Assembly (NCBI GenBank): GCA_016185015.1
Contig: JACPOI010000020.1
Location: forward strand, 478,666 to 542,665
Origin: Burkholderiales bacterium
GTDB lineage: Bacteria; Pseudomonadota; Gammaproteobacteria; Burkholderiales; Burkholderiaceae_C
DNA length: 64,000 nucleotides
Reading direction: 5' to 3'
Numbering within the stretch: the first letter of the stretch is position 1; every line of letters begins with the position of its first letter. Position numbers and translations under genes: made by a program. The notes below the pieces were generated by a model. That model did not search any database, was not told the DNA's origin, and saw only the letters and a program-made list of their open reading frames with translations. Positions 30,478 through 39,133 of this stretch are shown piece after piece.

Positions 30478-31494
30478 ATGAAACCCGCATTTCTGAAGGC
30501 CGGGCCGGGTGCTTGGCTGATGGTGGCGCTGTTGCTGTCTGCGAGTGCGGCCGCCCAGGACGGGACCGTGCGCGAACGCCTGCGGGAACGCAGGCAGGTG
30601 CAGGCCAGCGAGGCCCAGCCCGCGCCGATCACCGCGCCCGGCGACTACCGCTACAGCCTGGAGCACGGCGGGCGTACGCGCCTGTACCGTGTGCACGTGC
30701 CGCCCGGCTATCGCGGCGACACCCCGGTGCCCCTGCTGCTCTCCCTGCATGGCGGGGGCGGCAGCATGGACTACATGGCCAAGGATGAGAACTACGGCCA
30801 GCTCAGCCATGCCGCGCGGGCTGGCCAGGTGCTGGTCTTTCCCAACGGCATCAGCCGCTTTCGCAGCGGCATGCTCGCGACCTGGAACGCCGGCGCCTGC
30901 TGTGGTGCGGCGCGCGACGAGAACGTGGACGATGTCGGTTTCATCCGGCTCGTGCTCGAACGTGTCATGCACCAACTCAACATCGATCGCCAGCGCGTCT
31001 ACGCCACGGGCATGTCCAACGGCGCCATGATGGCTTATCGCCTGGCCTGCGAGATGCCCGAGCTGATCCGCGCCATTGCGCCGGTGGCGGGCACCGACAA
31101 CACGCTCAGCTGCGCGCCGGGGCGGCCGGTCTCTGTGCTGCATATCCATGCGCTCAACGACACGCATGTGCTTTTTGAGGGCGGCGCCGGGCCGGATTCG
31201 GTGGACAAGGCGCAGATGACCGATTACCGCTCGGTGCCCGCCAGCGTGGCGCGCTGGGTGGCGTACAACGGCTGCCAGCGCTCGCCGCAGCGTGTGCTGG
31301 AAACAGACGGCGCCCGGTGCGAGCTGTACGCGCCCTGTCGCGACGGGGCACGGGTGCAGTTGTGCGTGACGGAGCGTGGCGGCCATTCCTGGCCCGGTGG
31401 CGTCAAGAGGACGAGGGGCGAGGCCGCTACACAGGCGCTCTCGGCCAATGAGGCCATGTGGGAATTTTTCATGCAGACCCGCACGCCACGCTGA
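30478..31494 (+). CDS. Secreted PHB-depolymerase/feruloyl-esterase family hydrolase
   Basis: 338 residues from MKPAFLK (an ATG nine bases earlier is possible). A signal peptide ends near ASAAAQ. The alpha/beta-hydrolase core has an oxyanion loop LLLSLHGGGGS, the nucleophile elbow GMSNGAMM, an acid in HALNDTH and the catalytic His in GGHSWPG, the layout of the LpqC/CE1 poly(3-hydroxybutyrate) depolymerase-like esterases. A WNAGACCG segment is typical of the group. It probably hydrolyses an ester polymer or aryl ester outside the cytoplasm; the substrate cannot be told from sequence. Confidence 0.85.
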   Translation: MKPAFLKAGPGAWLMVALLLSASAAAQDGTVRERLRERRQVQASEAQPAPITAPGDYRYSLEHGGRTRLYRVHVPPGYRGDTPVPLLLSLHGGGGSMDYMAKDENYGQLSHAARAGQVLVFPNGISRFRSGMLATWNAGACCGAARDENVDDVGFIRLVLERVMHQLNIDRQRVYATGMSNGAMMAYRLACEMPELIRAIAPVAGTDNTLSCAPGRPVSVLHIHALNDTHVLFEGGAGPDSVDKAQMTDYRSVPASVARWVAYNGCQRSPQRVLETDGARCELYAPCRDGARVQLCVTERGGHSWPGGVKRTRGEAATQALSANEAMWEFFMQTRTPR

Positions 31495-31560
31495 ATCCGC
31501 CGGGCAGGTGAAGACCAGGTAAAGACGGCTGGACCCGCTTGTGCCCGCGGGCCTGGGCAG

Positions 31561-31566
31561 CACAAT
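31561..31566 (+). promoter_or_regulatory. -10-like hexamer for the YhgE/Pip gene
   Basis: CACAAT with TTGTGC 16 bp upstream (31539-31544); the hexamer ends 8 nt before the ATG at 31574. Confidence 0.45.
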
Positions 31567-31573
31567 CCGGGGC

Positions 31574-33442
31574 ATGAGTACCCTGCAGCACCTTCAGGCA
31601 TGGGCGCGGCCCTGCTGGCGCATCGTTGCCACAGACCTGGACCTCTTCCGGCGTTTTCCCCGGCTCGGACTGGCCGCGCTGGCCATCGTGCTGGTGCCGG
31701 CCGCGTATGCGCTGATCTATCTGTCCAGCGTGTGGGATCCGAACGCCAAGACCAGCAGCTTGCCGGTCGGCATCGTGAATCTCGACCAGGGGTCGGTCTA
31801 CCAGGGGCGCTCCAGCAATGTCGGGTCCGAACTCGTGCAGGAGCTGATGCGGTCAGGCGAGTTCGGTTTCCGTGCCGTTGCAGACGCGGACAGCGCGCGC
31901 CAGGGTGTCAAGCTCGGCCGGCTGGCGTTCGCCGTCATCATCCCTTCCGACTTCAGCGCCAGTGCCCTGCCCGGCAACCTGCCTGGTGGCGGCAAGGTCG
32001 TGGTGGTGCTGTCCGAGGGCAACAACTATGCCGCGGCAGGCATCGCCCGGCGCTTTGCGGCCGAGCTGGGGCACCAGGTCAATGAGGCGCTGAACGAACA
32101 GCGCTGGGAGCAGGTGCTGGTTTCGGCCGACGGCTCCGGCAAGAGCCTGGACATGCTGCGCGCCGGCATGGCCCAACTGCGTACCGGCGCCAAAACCTTT
32201 GGCGAGGGCATGGTGCGCTACAACGGCATGGCGGCCCAGCTGGCGGCCGGCCTCAGGCAGGTGGGGACCAGCACACGCAGCATGGAGCCGCGCCTGCCCA
32301 GCGACGCCGAGCTCAAGTCACTGCGCACCGGGACGCAGCGCCTGGCGCAACGCCAGCGTGAAATGGGCGCCGGACTGGAGCAGTTGCAGCAGGGGGCAGG
32401 CCGCCTGACGGCCGGCGCCACGCAACTGCAGGAAGAAACGGCCGGCCTGCCTTTTGTAGGCGAAAAGATCGCGCAGAGCGCGGGTGAACTCGCGGGTGGC
32501 GGCAAGCAGCTCGGCGAGGGCCTGGGCGTGGCGCTGGACGCCAACGCGCGGATGGCGCGTGGCGCCACCCGGATCGAGGAAGGCACGGCCCGCCTGACCG
32601 AAGGCATGGGCCTGCTGGCCGACAATCTGCGTACCCTGGCCGAGCAGCTGCCGGAAGACGCCCGGCTGGAGGCCTTCACACGCGGTGGCGACGAACTGGT
32701 GCGTTCCGCGCTCAAGCTGCGCAGCGGCATCGAGCTGGTCGAGTCGGCCCTGCCGGCCAGCGTGGGCAAACCCGACGGCAGCGCGCGGGGGCTGGCCGAC
32801 TCGGTGGAGCCGGTGCTGGAGGTGCTGGCCCCCGTGCCCAACAACGGCAGCGCTTTCGCGCCGAACATGATCGCCATGGCGCTGTGGCTGGGGGCGGTGA
32901 TGTCGGTTTACCTTTTCAGCATGCAACGGCTCAGCGAGGCACACGCACAGGCCCCGGCGCTGGCCAAGAGCCTGGGGCGTTACGCCATGCCGGCGCTGCT
33001 GGTGCTGCTGCAGACCCTGCTGACCGTGCTGGTGCTGTGTTTCGGCCTGGGGGTGGTGGTGCCCGACGTCTTCAGCTTCAGCCTCATCATGCTGGCGGCC
33101 GGCCAGGCCTTTCTGGCCCTGGTGCTGTTGCTCCTGCGTGCTTTTGGCGAGGTGGGCAAGCTGATCGTCATCCTGCTGCTGACGCTGCAGCTGGCGGCCG
33201 GCGGCGGTGTGATGCCGATCGAATTGACGGCAGATTTCTTCCAGGCCGTGCACGACTGGTTGCCGTTCAGCTGGGTCATCAAGGCGCTGCGTGCCAGTCT
33301 TTTTGGTGCCTACGACAGCGGCTGGCTGATTGCCTGGCTGGAGGTGGTCCTCATCGGCTTGTGCGCGCTGCTGCTCAGCAGTCTGGTGCGCCCCTGGAAG
33401 ACGGTGCCCGCGCAGGATTACCGGCCGGCCATCGAGGTCTGA
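31574..33442 (+). CDS. YhgE/Pip-type membrane protein
   Basis: 622 residues. One N-terminal helix (about 28-48), then a long extracytoplasmic region starting SLPVGIVNLDQGSVY. The middle (about 190-390) is a helical, coiled-coil-like region of repeated Leu/Gly-Thr heptads (RLTAGATQLQEE, GTARLTEGMGLLADNLRTL). At the C-terminus are five to six helices of the ABC-2 permease type. This matches the Pip/YhgE family, linked in other bacteria to phage receptors, secretion accessory roles and export; no ATPase gene is adjacent. The start MSTLQHLQ fits the -10-like hexamer. Confidence 0.85.
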   Translation: MSTLQHLQAWARPCWRIVATDLDLFRRFPRLGLAALAIVLVPAAYALIYLSSVWDPNAKTSSLPVGIVNLDQGSVYQGRSSNVGSELVQELMRSGEFGFRAVADADSARQGVKLGRLAFAVIIPSDFSASALPGNLPGGGKVVVVLSEGNNYAAAGIARRFAAELGHQVNEALNEQRWEQVLVSADGSGKSLDMLRAGMAQLRTGAKTFGEGMVRYNGMAAQLAAGLRQVGTSTRSMEPRLPSDAELKSLRTGTQRLAQRQREMGAGLEQLQQGAGRLTAGATQLQEETAGLPFVGEKIAQSAGELAGGGKQLGEGLGVALDANARMARGATRIEEGTARLTEGMGLLADNLRTLAEQLPEDARLEAFTRGGDELVRSALKLRSGIELVESALPASVGKPDGSARGLADSVEPVLEVLAPVPNNGSAFAPNMIAMALWLGAVMSVYLFSMQRLSEAHAQAPALAKSLGRYAMPALLVLLQTLLTVLVLCFGLGVVVPDVFSFSLIMLAAGQAFLALVLLLLRAFGEVGKLIVILLLTLQLAAGGGVMPIELTADFFQAVHDWLPFSWVIKALRASLFGAYDSGWLIAWLEVVLIGLCALLLSSLVRPWKTVPAQDYRPAIEV

Positions 33443-33457
33443 GCCGTCGGGAGACCG

Positions 33458-34006
33458 TCAGCGGCTGCGTCCGGCGCGGTACATGCCGCTGGTGCCGCGC
33501 GTGAGCACGGTGGCCTTGGCGATCTGGGCCTGCGAGGCGCCGGCATGGGCCTGCGTGATGGCGATGCCCAGCGCGTCGGCCGCGTCAGGCCCTGGCAGGC
33601 CGGGCAGCTTGAGCAGGCGCTTGACCATCTCCTGGACCTGGGCCTTCTGAGCGCGCCCATGGCCCACCACGGCCTGTTTCATCTGCAGCGCGGTGTACTC
33701 GGCCACCGGCAGGTCGGCCGTGACGAGCGCCGTGACGCAGGCCCCGCGCGCCTGGCCCAGCAGCAGGGTGGACTGCGGGTTGACGTTGACGAAGACGATC
33801 TCCACCGCGGCCGACTGCGGCTGGTAACGCGCCACCACCTCGCGGATGCCGTCGAACAGCACCTTCAGGCGCGCCGGCAGCTCACCCTGCGCCAGGTGGG
33901 TGGTGCTGATGGTGCCGCTGGCCACATAGCTCAGCTGGTGGCCGGCAACATCGATCACGCCGAAACCGGTGGTGCGCAGGCCGGGGTCGATGCCGAGGAT
34001 GCGCAT
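33458..34006 (-). CDS. ruvC: Holliday junction resolvase RuvC
   Basis: 182 residues. RuvC cuts four-way junctions during recombination repair. Acidic catalytic residues are visible: Asp7 in MRILGIDPG, Glu69 in AAVEIVF, and the C-terminal Asp pair in [21 protein letters not shown] DNA-contact sequence appears as [10 protein letters not shown]. The ATG overlaps the mtgA stop by one base, so it ends the rnb-tonB-mtgA-ruvC operon. The rest of the complex, ruvAB, is not in the window. Confidence 0.97.
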   Translation of the reverse strand: MRILGIDPGLRTTGFGVIDVAGHQLSYVASGTISTTHLAQGELPARLKVLFDGIREVVARYQPQSAAVEIVFVNVNPQSTLLLGQARGACVTALVTADLPVAEYTALQMKQAVVGHGRAQKAQVQEMVKRLLKLPGLPGPDAADALGIAITQAHAGASQAQIAKATVLTRGTSGMYRAGRSR

Positions 34007-34737
34007 CAGGGCAGCTCGGCTCGCCACAGGCGGCCGGCGATGACGCCGGCGCGATCGGCCAGGTAGGGTGATTGGGGCAGTTTCTCGTAATGGCGCGGGC
34101 GCGGCAGCATGACGGCCAGGCGCGCGGCCTCGCTGGCGCTCAGGCGCGCCGCCGGTTTGCGGTAGTAGTGCTGGGCCGCCGCCTCGGCACCGAACACGCC
34201 TTCGCCCCACTCGACATGGTTCAGGTAGAGCTCCAGGATGCGCTGCTTGCTCAGCAGCTTCTCCAGCATGTAGGCCAGGGCGAACTCCTGGCCTTTGCGC
34301 AATAGCGTGCGCTCGCCCGAGAGCAGCAGGTTCTTGGCCAGCTGCTGGGTGATGGTGGAGCCGCCGACGATCTTGGCCGGTTTGACGGTGCGTGCACCGT
34401 TGGCAGCCAGTTGCGCGACCCGTTCCTCGGCCGCGGCATTTTTTTGCCAGGCTTTTTCCAGCGCATCCCAGTCCACGCCCTCGTGCCAGGCAAAGCTGTC
34501 GTCTTCCGAGGCGATGACGGCACGTTTGAGATGGTCGGAAATCTGCGCGTAGTCCACCCATTGCTGGCGCCAGCGCAGATTGCCTTTTTCACCCAGGATG
34601 CGCCAGGCTTCGGAACGCTCGAAGGTGGTGGATTGCGGCGCGGTCACCGCCATCAGGGCGATGCGCGCGACGAAAAAGAGCTGCAGCGCCAGCAGGGCAA
34701 GCAGCAGCAGGGCGAGCCAGCGCAGCACGGCTTTCAT
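34006..34737 (-). CDS. mtgA: Monofunctional peptidoglycan glycosyltransferase MtgA
   Basis: 243 residues with an N-terminal membrane anchor (about 5-33). This GT51 enzyme polymerises lipid II without a transpeptidase domain. Motifs in order: [12 protein letters not shown] (motif 1, catalytic Glu), [16 protein letters not shown] (motif 2), [21 protein letters not shown] (motif 3), and the [13 protein letters not shown] block. It is 1 nt from tonB upstream and overlaps ruvC. Confidence 0.96.
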   Translation of the reverse strand: MKAVLRWLALLLLALLALQLFFVARIALMAVTAPQSTTFERSEAWRILGEKGNLRWRQQWVDYAQISDHLKRAVIASEDDSFAWHEGVDWDALEKAWQKNAAAEERVAQLAANGARTVKPAKIVGGSTITQQLAKNLLLSGERTLLRKGQEFALAYMLEKLLSKQRILELYLNHVEWGEGVFGAEAAAQHYYRKPAARLSASEAARLAVMLPRPRHYEKLPQSPYLADRAGVIAGRLWRAELP

Positions 34738-34738
34738 A

Positions 34739-35596
34739 TCAGGGCGCGCTGATGCGCGTTTCCAGGGTTTCGTTGCGCGAGAACTTGAAGCGCGAGACCA
34801 CCACGATCTGATCGGCCTCCTTGCGCATGTCCTGGGTGAAGCGGCCGAACGGCGCGGCTGCGCGGGCAATGGCCTCGGCGCGACGGTCCAGCACACGGTT
34901 ACCCGAGCTCTCGGCGATCTCGGTGGAGACCAGCAGGCCACGGTGGTCCACCGTGACCACCATGGTCAGTTCGCCGTAGAGCTTCTTGCCGCCCGAGGCG
35001 GGGAAGTTCTCGGTGCCCTTGTCCTCGACGGCGCGGCGCAGGCGGTCGTAGTAGACGGCATAGGCCTCCTCGCGCGTGGAGGGGCCGATGTAGCGCTTGC
35101 GCGGTTTCTGGCTGTCCTGCTTGATGCGCCGCTCGATCTCGGCCAGCTGTTTGAGCAGCAGGCGGCGCTTGGCTTCCTGCGCGGCCTGCTCGCTGCTGAG
35201 CTTGGCCTGTTTGGGGTCCGGCAGGGGCAGCGCGGCGAGCTGCTGGCGCACCTGGGCCAGCAGCATGGTCTGCTGCTTCTGCAGCTGCTGCATCCGTTTC
35301 TGCGATTCTTCTTCCAGCGTATCGCCGCTGTCGGAGAGCAGGGTCGAGGGCAGGGGGCTGGTGGCGCGCCCGCGCTCGGCCTCACCGCCGCCGGCCAGGC
35401 TGGTCTGCGCAATCGCCAGCGCCTTGTCAGGGCGGGCATGACCGCGTGCATTGACCAGGATGACTTCCAGCGGCGTGTCGCGGAAGGCGCGCTCGATCGC
35501 CGTGGGGTCGACGAAACGCACCGTCAGCAGCACCGCATGCACGGCGACGGAGATGCCGAGGGCGTATTCGAGAGTGCTGAACTTGCGCAGTTTCAC
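34739..35596 (-). CDS. TonB-like energy transducer
   Basis: 285 residues. An N-terminal helix (about 10-30) anchors it in the inner membrane; a long Gln/Lys/Glu-rich helical stretch spans the periplasm (about 95-170); the C-terminal domain (ELTMVVTVDHRGLLVSTEIAES, then IARAAAPFGRF) looks like a TonB C-terminal fold. The Pro-rich spacer of classical TonB is absent, so partner and cargo are unclear; no exbB/exbD are nearby. It overlaps the rnb stop by 4 bp. Confidence 0.85.
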   Translation of the reverse strand: MKLRKFSTLEYALGISVAVHAVLLTVRFVDPTAIERAFRDTPLEVILVNARGHARPDKALAIAQTSLAGGGEAERGRATSPLPSTLLSDSGDTLEEESQKRMQQLQKQQTMLLAQVRQQLAALPLPDPKQAKLSSEQAAQEAKRRLLLKQLAEIERRIKQDSQKPRKRYIGPSTREEAYAVYYDRLRRAVEDKGTENFPASGGKKLYGELTMVVTVDHRGLLVSTEIAESSGNRVLDRRAEAIARAAAPFGRFTQDMRKEADQIVVVSRFKFSRNETLETRISAP

Positions 35597-37656
35597 GAGA
35601 CAGGATTATCGCCCGAAGCACCCTCGGGCTCGTTGACATCGACTGCAATCGCGATGGGGCCGGCAGCCAGGTGGTCGGCCTCGGCGTCCTCGGCTTCTTC
35701 CTCTTCCATCGGGGCGGCCTCGGCGTCGAGTCGCTCCAGTACCGTGCCGCTGACGTCCAGCGCCACCTCGTCGATCGCGCCCAACCTGACCAGCACGCGT
35801 GCACCGCGTGGCAGGCCCTGCGCGCCCAGCACCGGCAGCACCAGCGGCAGGGTGTCGGCGCGTGCCAGGTTGTCCTTGAAGACCGTGGCTTCCAGCTCGG
35901 TGATGCCCCGCTGCTGCAGGTACTTCAGCGTCCAGTAGCGTTCGATGGTGGCCTGGTAGCCGTTGTAGGTGCTGTAGGCGGCGTCGAAGCCCGAGATGAT
36001 GGAGAACAGGTCCGCATCCTTGGGCTTGAAGGGCGCGGCCAGCGCAGCCGTCTTGCCGTGGCGCGCGCAGGCGATGATCTGCCACTGGTTCACCAGGTCC
36101 GTATAACGACGCAGCGGCGAGGTGCTCCAGGCATAACTTTTCACGCCGAGGCCGGCGTGCGGCAGGGCTTTGGTGCCCATGCGCACCTTCATGCCGGGGG
36201 CGAGGGAGGCCTGGCTGCGGTAGATGGCCGGCACGCCGAACTCGCCCAGCCACTGGCCCCAGGTGCTGTTGGCCAGGATCATGGCCTCAGCCACCATCAG
36301 GTCCAGCGGGGCGCCGCGGCTGCGGGTGCCAATCTGCACCTGCTCGCTGCCCTGTGGCTCGGCGCCTTCGTTGCCCACGAGCTTGAAGGTGTAGTCCGGC
36401 CGATTGAAGGTCTCGGGTTTGCCGCGCACCACTTCGCGCTGGGCCTTGAGGTGGCGCGCCAGGCGGTGCAGGAAAGCCAGTTCGGTGCGCAGGCCGGTGC
36501 TCAGGTGCACCGGGTCGGGCGTCGCATGCTTGAAGGACAGGTCTTCCAGCCAGGCGGTGGTGACCACCCCATCGATCTGGTCGTGGCGCAGGTTGTGCGC
36601 GATCGGCACGCACTCCAGGCGTGTGTCGTGGCCCTGTATCTCCAGTGTGTCTTCCTTGAAAGCCACGTAGAGCGAGACGGCCGGGCAGGCACGACCTTCC
36701 TGCAGGGTGTAGCGCTGCACCACCTCGTCGGGCAGCATGGTGATCTTGTAGCCCGGCATATAGACCGTGGACAGGCGGGCGCGGCTCACGTTGTCGATCG
36801 GGTCGCCGCGCTGCACCGCCAGGCCCGGGGCGGCGATGTGGATACCGACGGTGACCGTGCCCGTGCCCAGGCCCTGCACGGAGAGCGCGTCGTCGATCTC
36901 GGTGGTGGCCGAGTCGTCGATGGAATAGGCCTGCACCGTGGCCAGGGGCAGGTCGTCCTTGATCTCCGGCGCCACCAGCGCAGGGAAGCCATAACCCTTG
37001 GGGAAGTTCTCGAACAGGAAACGGCGCCAGTGGAACTGGTAGGGCGAGTCGATGGCGCCGGCCTTCTGCAGCAGATCCAGCGGGGCCAGATGCGTGGCGC
37101 GCGAGGCCTCGACCACGGCCTTGTACTCGGGCGCGTTCTTGTCGGGCTTGAAGAGGATCTTGTAGAGCTGTTCGCGGATGGGCTGCGGGCACTCGCCGCG
37201 GCCCAAGGCCTGCGCCCACTCGACGATCTGCTCCTGGATCAGGCGCTTTTTCTCGATCGCAGCCAGCGCCTGCTGGATGATCTCGGCCGGCGCCTTCTTG
37301 TAGCGCCCCTTGCCGGCGCGGCGGAAGTAATGCGGCGCCTCGTGCAGGCGCAGCAGCGTGCCGGCCTGCTGCGGCAGCGTGGGTGGGTCCTGGAAATAGA
37401 CCGCGGCCAGGTCGGCAAAGCCGAAATCGTCTTCGGGCGCGAATTCCCAGGCCAGGTCCAGCTCGATGCTCTCGCTCAGGGCCTGGGCGGCACCCAGCAG
37501 TTCGGCTGGGGCCGGCTTCTCGAACTTGAGCAGCACGTTGGCGGTCTTGACCTTGACGCGCTTGCCGGATTCCAGCTCCACCTGCAGCGAAGCTTCCGCT
37601 TCGGACAGGATACGCCCGGCGAGGAATTTGCCGGCTTCATCGAACAATGCATGCAT
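35593..37656 (-). CDS. rnb: RNase II-family exoribonuclease (RNB domain)
   Basis: 687 residues. The catalytic RNB domain runs from about residue 240, with DDSATTEIDDALSV carrying clustered Asp residues and later YAWSTSPLRRYTDLVNQWQI, both hallmarks of 3'-to-5' RNase II/R enzymes. The N-terminal half is divergent and an S1 domain is weak or short at the C-terminus; the last 35 residues are acidic. It is the first gene of the rnb-tonB-mtgA-ruvC operon. The start lies 8 nt after a -10-like GACAAT. Confidence 0.93.
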   Translation of the reverse strand: MHALFDEAGKFLAGRILSEAEASLQVELESGKRVKVKTANVLLKFEKPAPAELLGAAQALSESIELDLAWEFAPEDDFGFADLAAVYFQDPPTLPQQAGTLLRLHEAPHYFRRAGKGRYKKAPAEIIQQALAAIEKKRLIQEQIVEWAQALGRGECPQPIREQLYKILFKPDKNAPEYKAVVEASRATHLAPLDLLQKAGAIDSPYQFHWRRFLFENFPKGYGFPALVAPEIKDDLPLATVQAYSIDDSATTEIDDALSVQGLGTGTVTVGIHIAAPGLAVQRGDPIDNVSRARLSTVYMPGYKITMLPDEVVQRYTLQEGRACPAVSLYVAFKEDTLEIQGHDTRLECVPIAHNLRHDQIDGVVTTAWLEDLSFKHATPDPVHLSTGLRTELAFLHRLARHLKAQREVVRGKPETFNRPDYTFKLVGNEGAEPQGSEQVQIGTRSRGAPLDLMVAEAMILANSTWGQWLGEFGVPAIYRSQASLAPGMKVRMGTKALPHAGLGVKSYAWSTSPLRRYTDLVNQWQIIACARHGKTAALAAPFKPKDADLFSIISGFDAAYSTYNGYQATIERYWTLKYLQQRGITELEATVFKDNLARADTLPLVLPVLGAQGLPRGARVLVRLGAIDEVALDVSGTVLERLDAEAAPMEEEEAEDAEADHLAAGPIAIAVDVNEPEGASGDNPVS

Positions 37657-37663
37657 GGTCGCA

Positions 37664-37669
37664 ATTGTC
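37664..37669 (-). promoter_or_regulatory. -10-like hexamer for rnb
   Basis: GACAAT on the minus strand, last base 8 nt before the A of the rnb ATG at 37656; no Shine-Dalgarno present. Confidence 0.4.
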
Positions 37670-37697
37670 CCATGCCGCCCTGTACGCGCCCTGATGC

Positions 37698-38285
37698 TCA
37701 GGTCGCCAGGTCGAGGAAAGCCAGCACCTCGTCCAGGTGGTCGGCAAATTCAGTGATGGCATGGTTGCTGCCCTCCAGCAGTCGCCCCTGCGCGCCCTGG
37801 TAGTGGGCGCTCATTTCACGCCAGTCCAGCACTTCGTCACCCTTGGCGATCAGGGCGTAATAGCGTTCGGGTCGGCTGATGGCTGCGCCGCCCAAGGCGC
37901 GCAGTTCGTCCACATATTCGGGGCGGAAATAGAAGGTTTCCTGCGGGTTGTGCCAACTCGCGTGTTCTCCGATGTATTTCGCCAGGTCGCGCGCCGGGAA
38001 GACGGCCGGGTTGAGCACGACGGCACGGCAGCCAGTCTGTTCGGCCACCCAACTGGCATAAAAGCCGCCCAGCGACGAGCCGATGACCGCCATGCGTTCG
38101 CGCGGCCAGGCGGCGATGCCCTGCAGCACCCCGTCCATGGCTTCGCGCGGCGAGGGCGGCAGTTGCGGACACCAGAGCGTCACGCCCGGGTGCCGCTGCG
38201 CGATGCGCTCCTGCACGAGTTGTGCCTTGGTCGAGCGCGGCGAGGAGCGGAAACCGTGCAGGTAGAGCAGATGGGTGGCAGGCAT
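37698..38285 (-). CDS. yqiA: YqiA/YcfP-type alpha/beta-hydrolase
   Basis: 195 residues, the usual size. MPATHLLYLHGFRSSP opens the fold, the nucleophile elbow is GSSLGGFYASW, an acid lies in AKGDEVLDW and the catalytic His in EGSNHAI. YqiA of E. coli is an esterase acting on short acyl-CoA and p-nitrophenyl esters; the natural substrate is not known. It is divergent from the two-component pair across 137 bp. Confidence 0.9.
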   Translation of the reverse strand: MPATHLLYLHGFRSSPRSTKAQLVQERIAQRHPGVTLWCPQLPPSPREAMDGVLQGIAAWPRERMAVIGSSLGGFYASWVAEQTGCRAVVLNPAVFPARDLAKYIGEHASWHNPQETFYFRPEYVDELRALGGAAISRPERYYALIAKGDEVLDWREMSAHYQGAQGRLLEGSNHAITEFADHLDEVLAFLDLAT

Positions 38286-38330
38286 GGTTCAGGGTGAATA
38301 AGTCACGACGGATCGTAAAGGATGGTGCTG

Positions 38331-38350
38331 CCTCCCATGAACATGGGAGG
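38331..38350. promoter_or_regulatory. 20-bp dyad in the yqiA / two-component intergenic region
   Basis: CCTCCCATG and CATGGGAGG form perfect 9-bp arms around two central bases. It lies 45 bp from the yqiA start and 72 bp from the response-regulator start, so it is a candidate operator for either or both; no protein can be named. Confidence 0.5.
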
Positions 38351-38422
38351 GGCTGGCGTGGGCGGGGCCGACAGCAGCGGCTATGCTCTGCCTGAACCGT
38401 GAGTGAAGAGGTCGACAGGTCT

Positions 38423-39124
38423 ATGCAAGTGTGGCGTGTACTGGTGGTGGAAGACGATACGCAGATGCGGGAATTTTTCACCGCCAGCGTTTCGCGCTGC
38501 GCGGGCCTGCAACTGGTGGGGGCGGTGGGCTCGGTGGCCGAGGCCCGGGCCTGGCTGGACGACGACGCCAACATGGTCGACGTGCTGCTGACCGATCTGG
38601 GCCTGCCCGACGGCAGCGGGCTGGAGGTGATACGCCACGCCACGCGCCTGCACCCGCGCTGTGAGCCGCTGGTGATCTCCCTGTTCGGCGACGAGGACAA
38701 CGTGCTGGCCAGCATCGAAGCCGGCGCGCTGGGCTACATCCACAAGGACTCGGCGCCGGACGATATTGCCCAGACCATCCTGGAGATGAAGGACGGGGCC
38801 TCGCCGATCTCCCCCATGATTGCCCGCAAGGTGCTGGCCAAGTACGCCAGCCGCGTGCGCCCGGGCGAGGCCCTGGCCGTGCCGGAGCCGGTGGTTCCCG
38901 CCCGGTCGGCGGCCGAGGGGCCGCTGCTGTCGCCACGCGAGCACGAGGTGCTGATGCTGATCGCGCGCGGTTTCTCCTATGCCGAGATCGCGCGGCTGCA
39001 GTCGGTGAGCGTGCACACGGTGCAGACGCATATTAAGAACCTGTACTCCAAGCTGTCGGTGCATTCCAAGAACGAGGCGGTTTTCGAGGCCTCGCGCCTG
39101 GGCCTGCTGCCGCCGAGGGGCTGA
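38423..39124 (+). CDS. NarL/FixJ-type response regulator
   Basis: About 233 residues from ATG 38423 (a GTG at 38399 would add eight). Receiver domain: VVEDD at 8-12, phospho-acceptor Asp58 in LLTDLGLP, Lys in IHKDSA. A Pro/Ala linker leads to a LuxR-type helix-turn-helix (SPREHEVLMLIARGFSYAEI, then VSVHTVQTHIKNLY). It is a DNA-binding regulator paired with the histidine kinase 9 bp downstream. Target genes cannot be inferred. Confidence 0.94.
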   Translation: MQVWRVLVVEDDTQMREFFTASVSRCAGLQLVGAVGSVAEARAWLDDDANMVDVLLTDLGLPDGSGLEVIRHATRLHPRCEPLVISLFGDEDNVLASIEAGALGYIHKDSAPDDIAQTILEMKDGASPISPMIARKVLAKYASRVRPGEALAVPEPVVPARSAAEGPLLSPREHEVLMLIARGFSYAEIARLQSVSVHTVQTHIKNLYSKLSVHSKNEAVFEASRLGLLPPRG

Positions 39125-39133
39125 GGCATGGTG

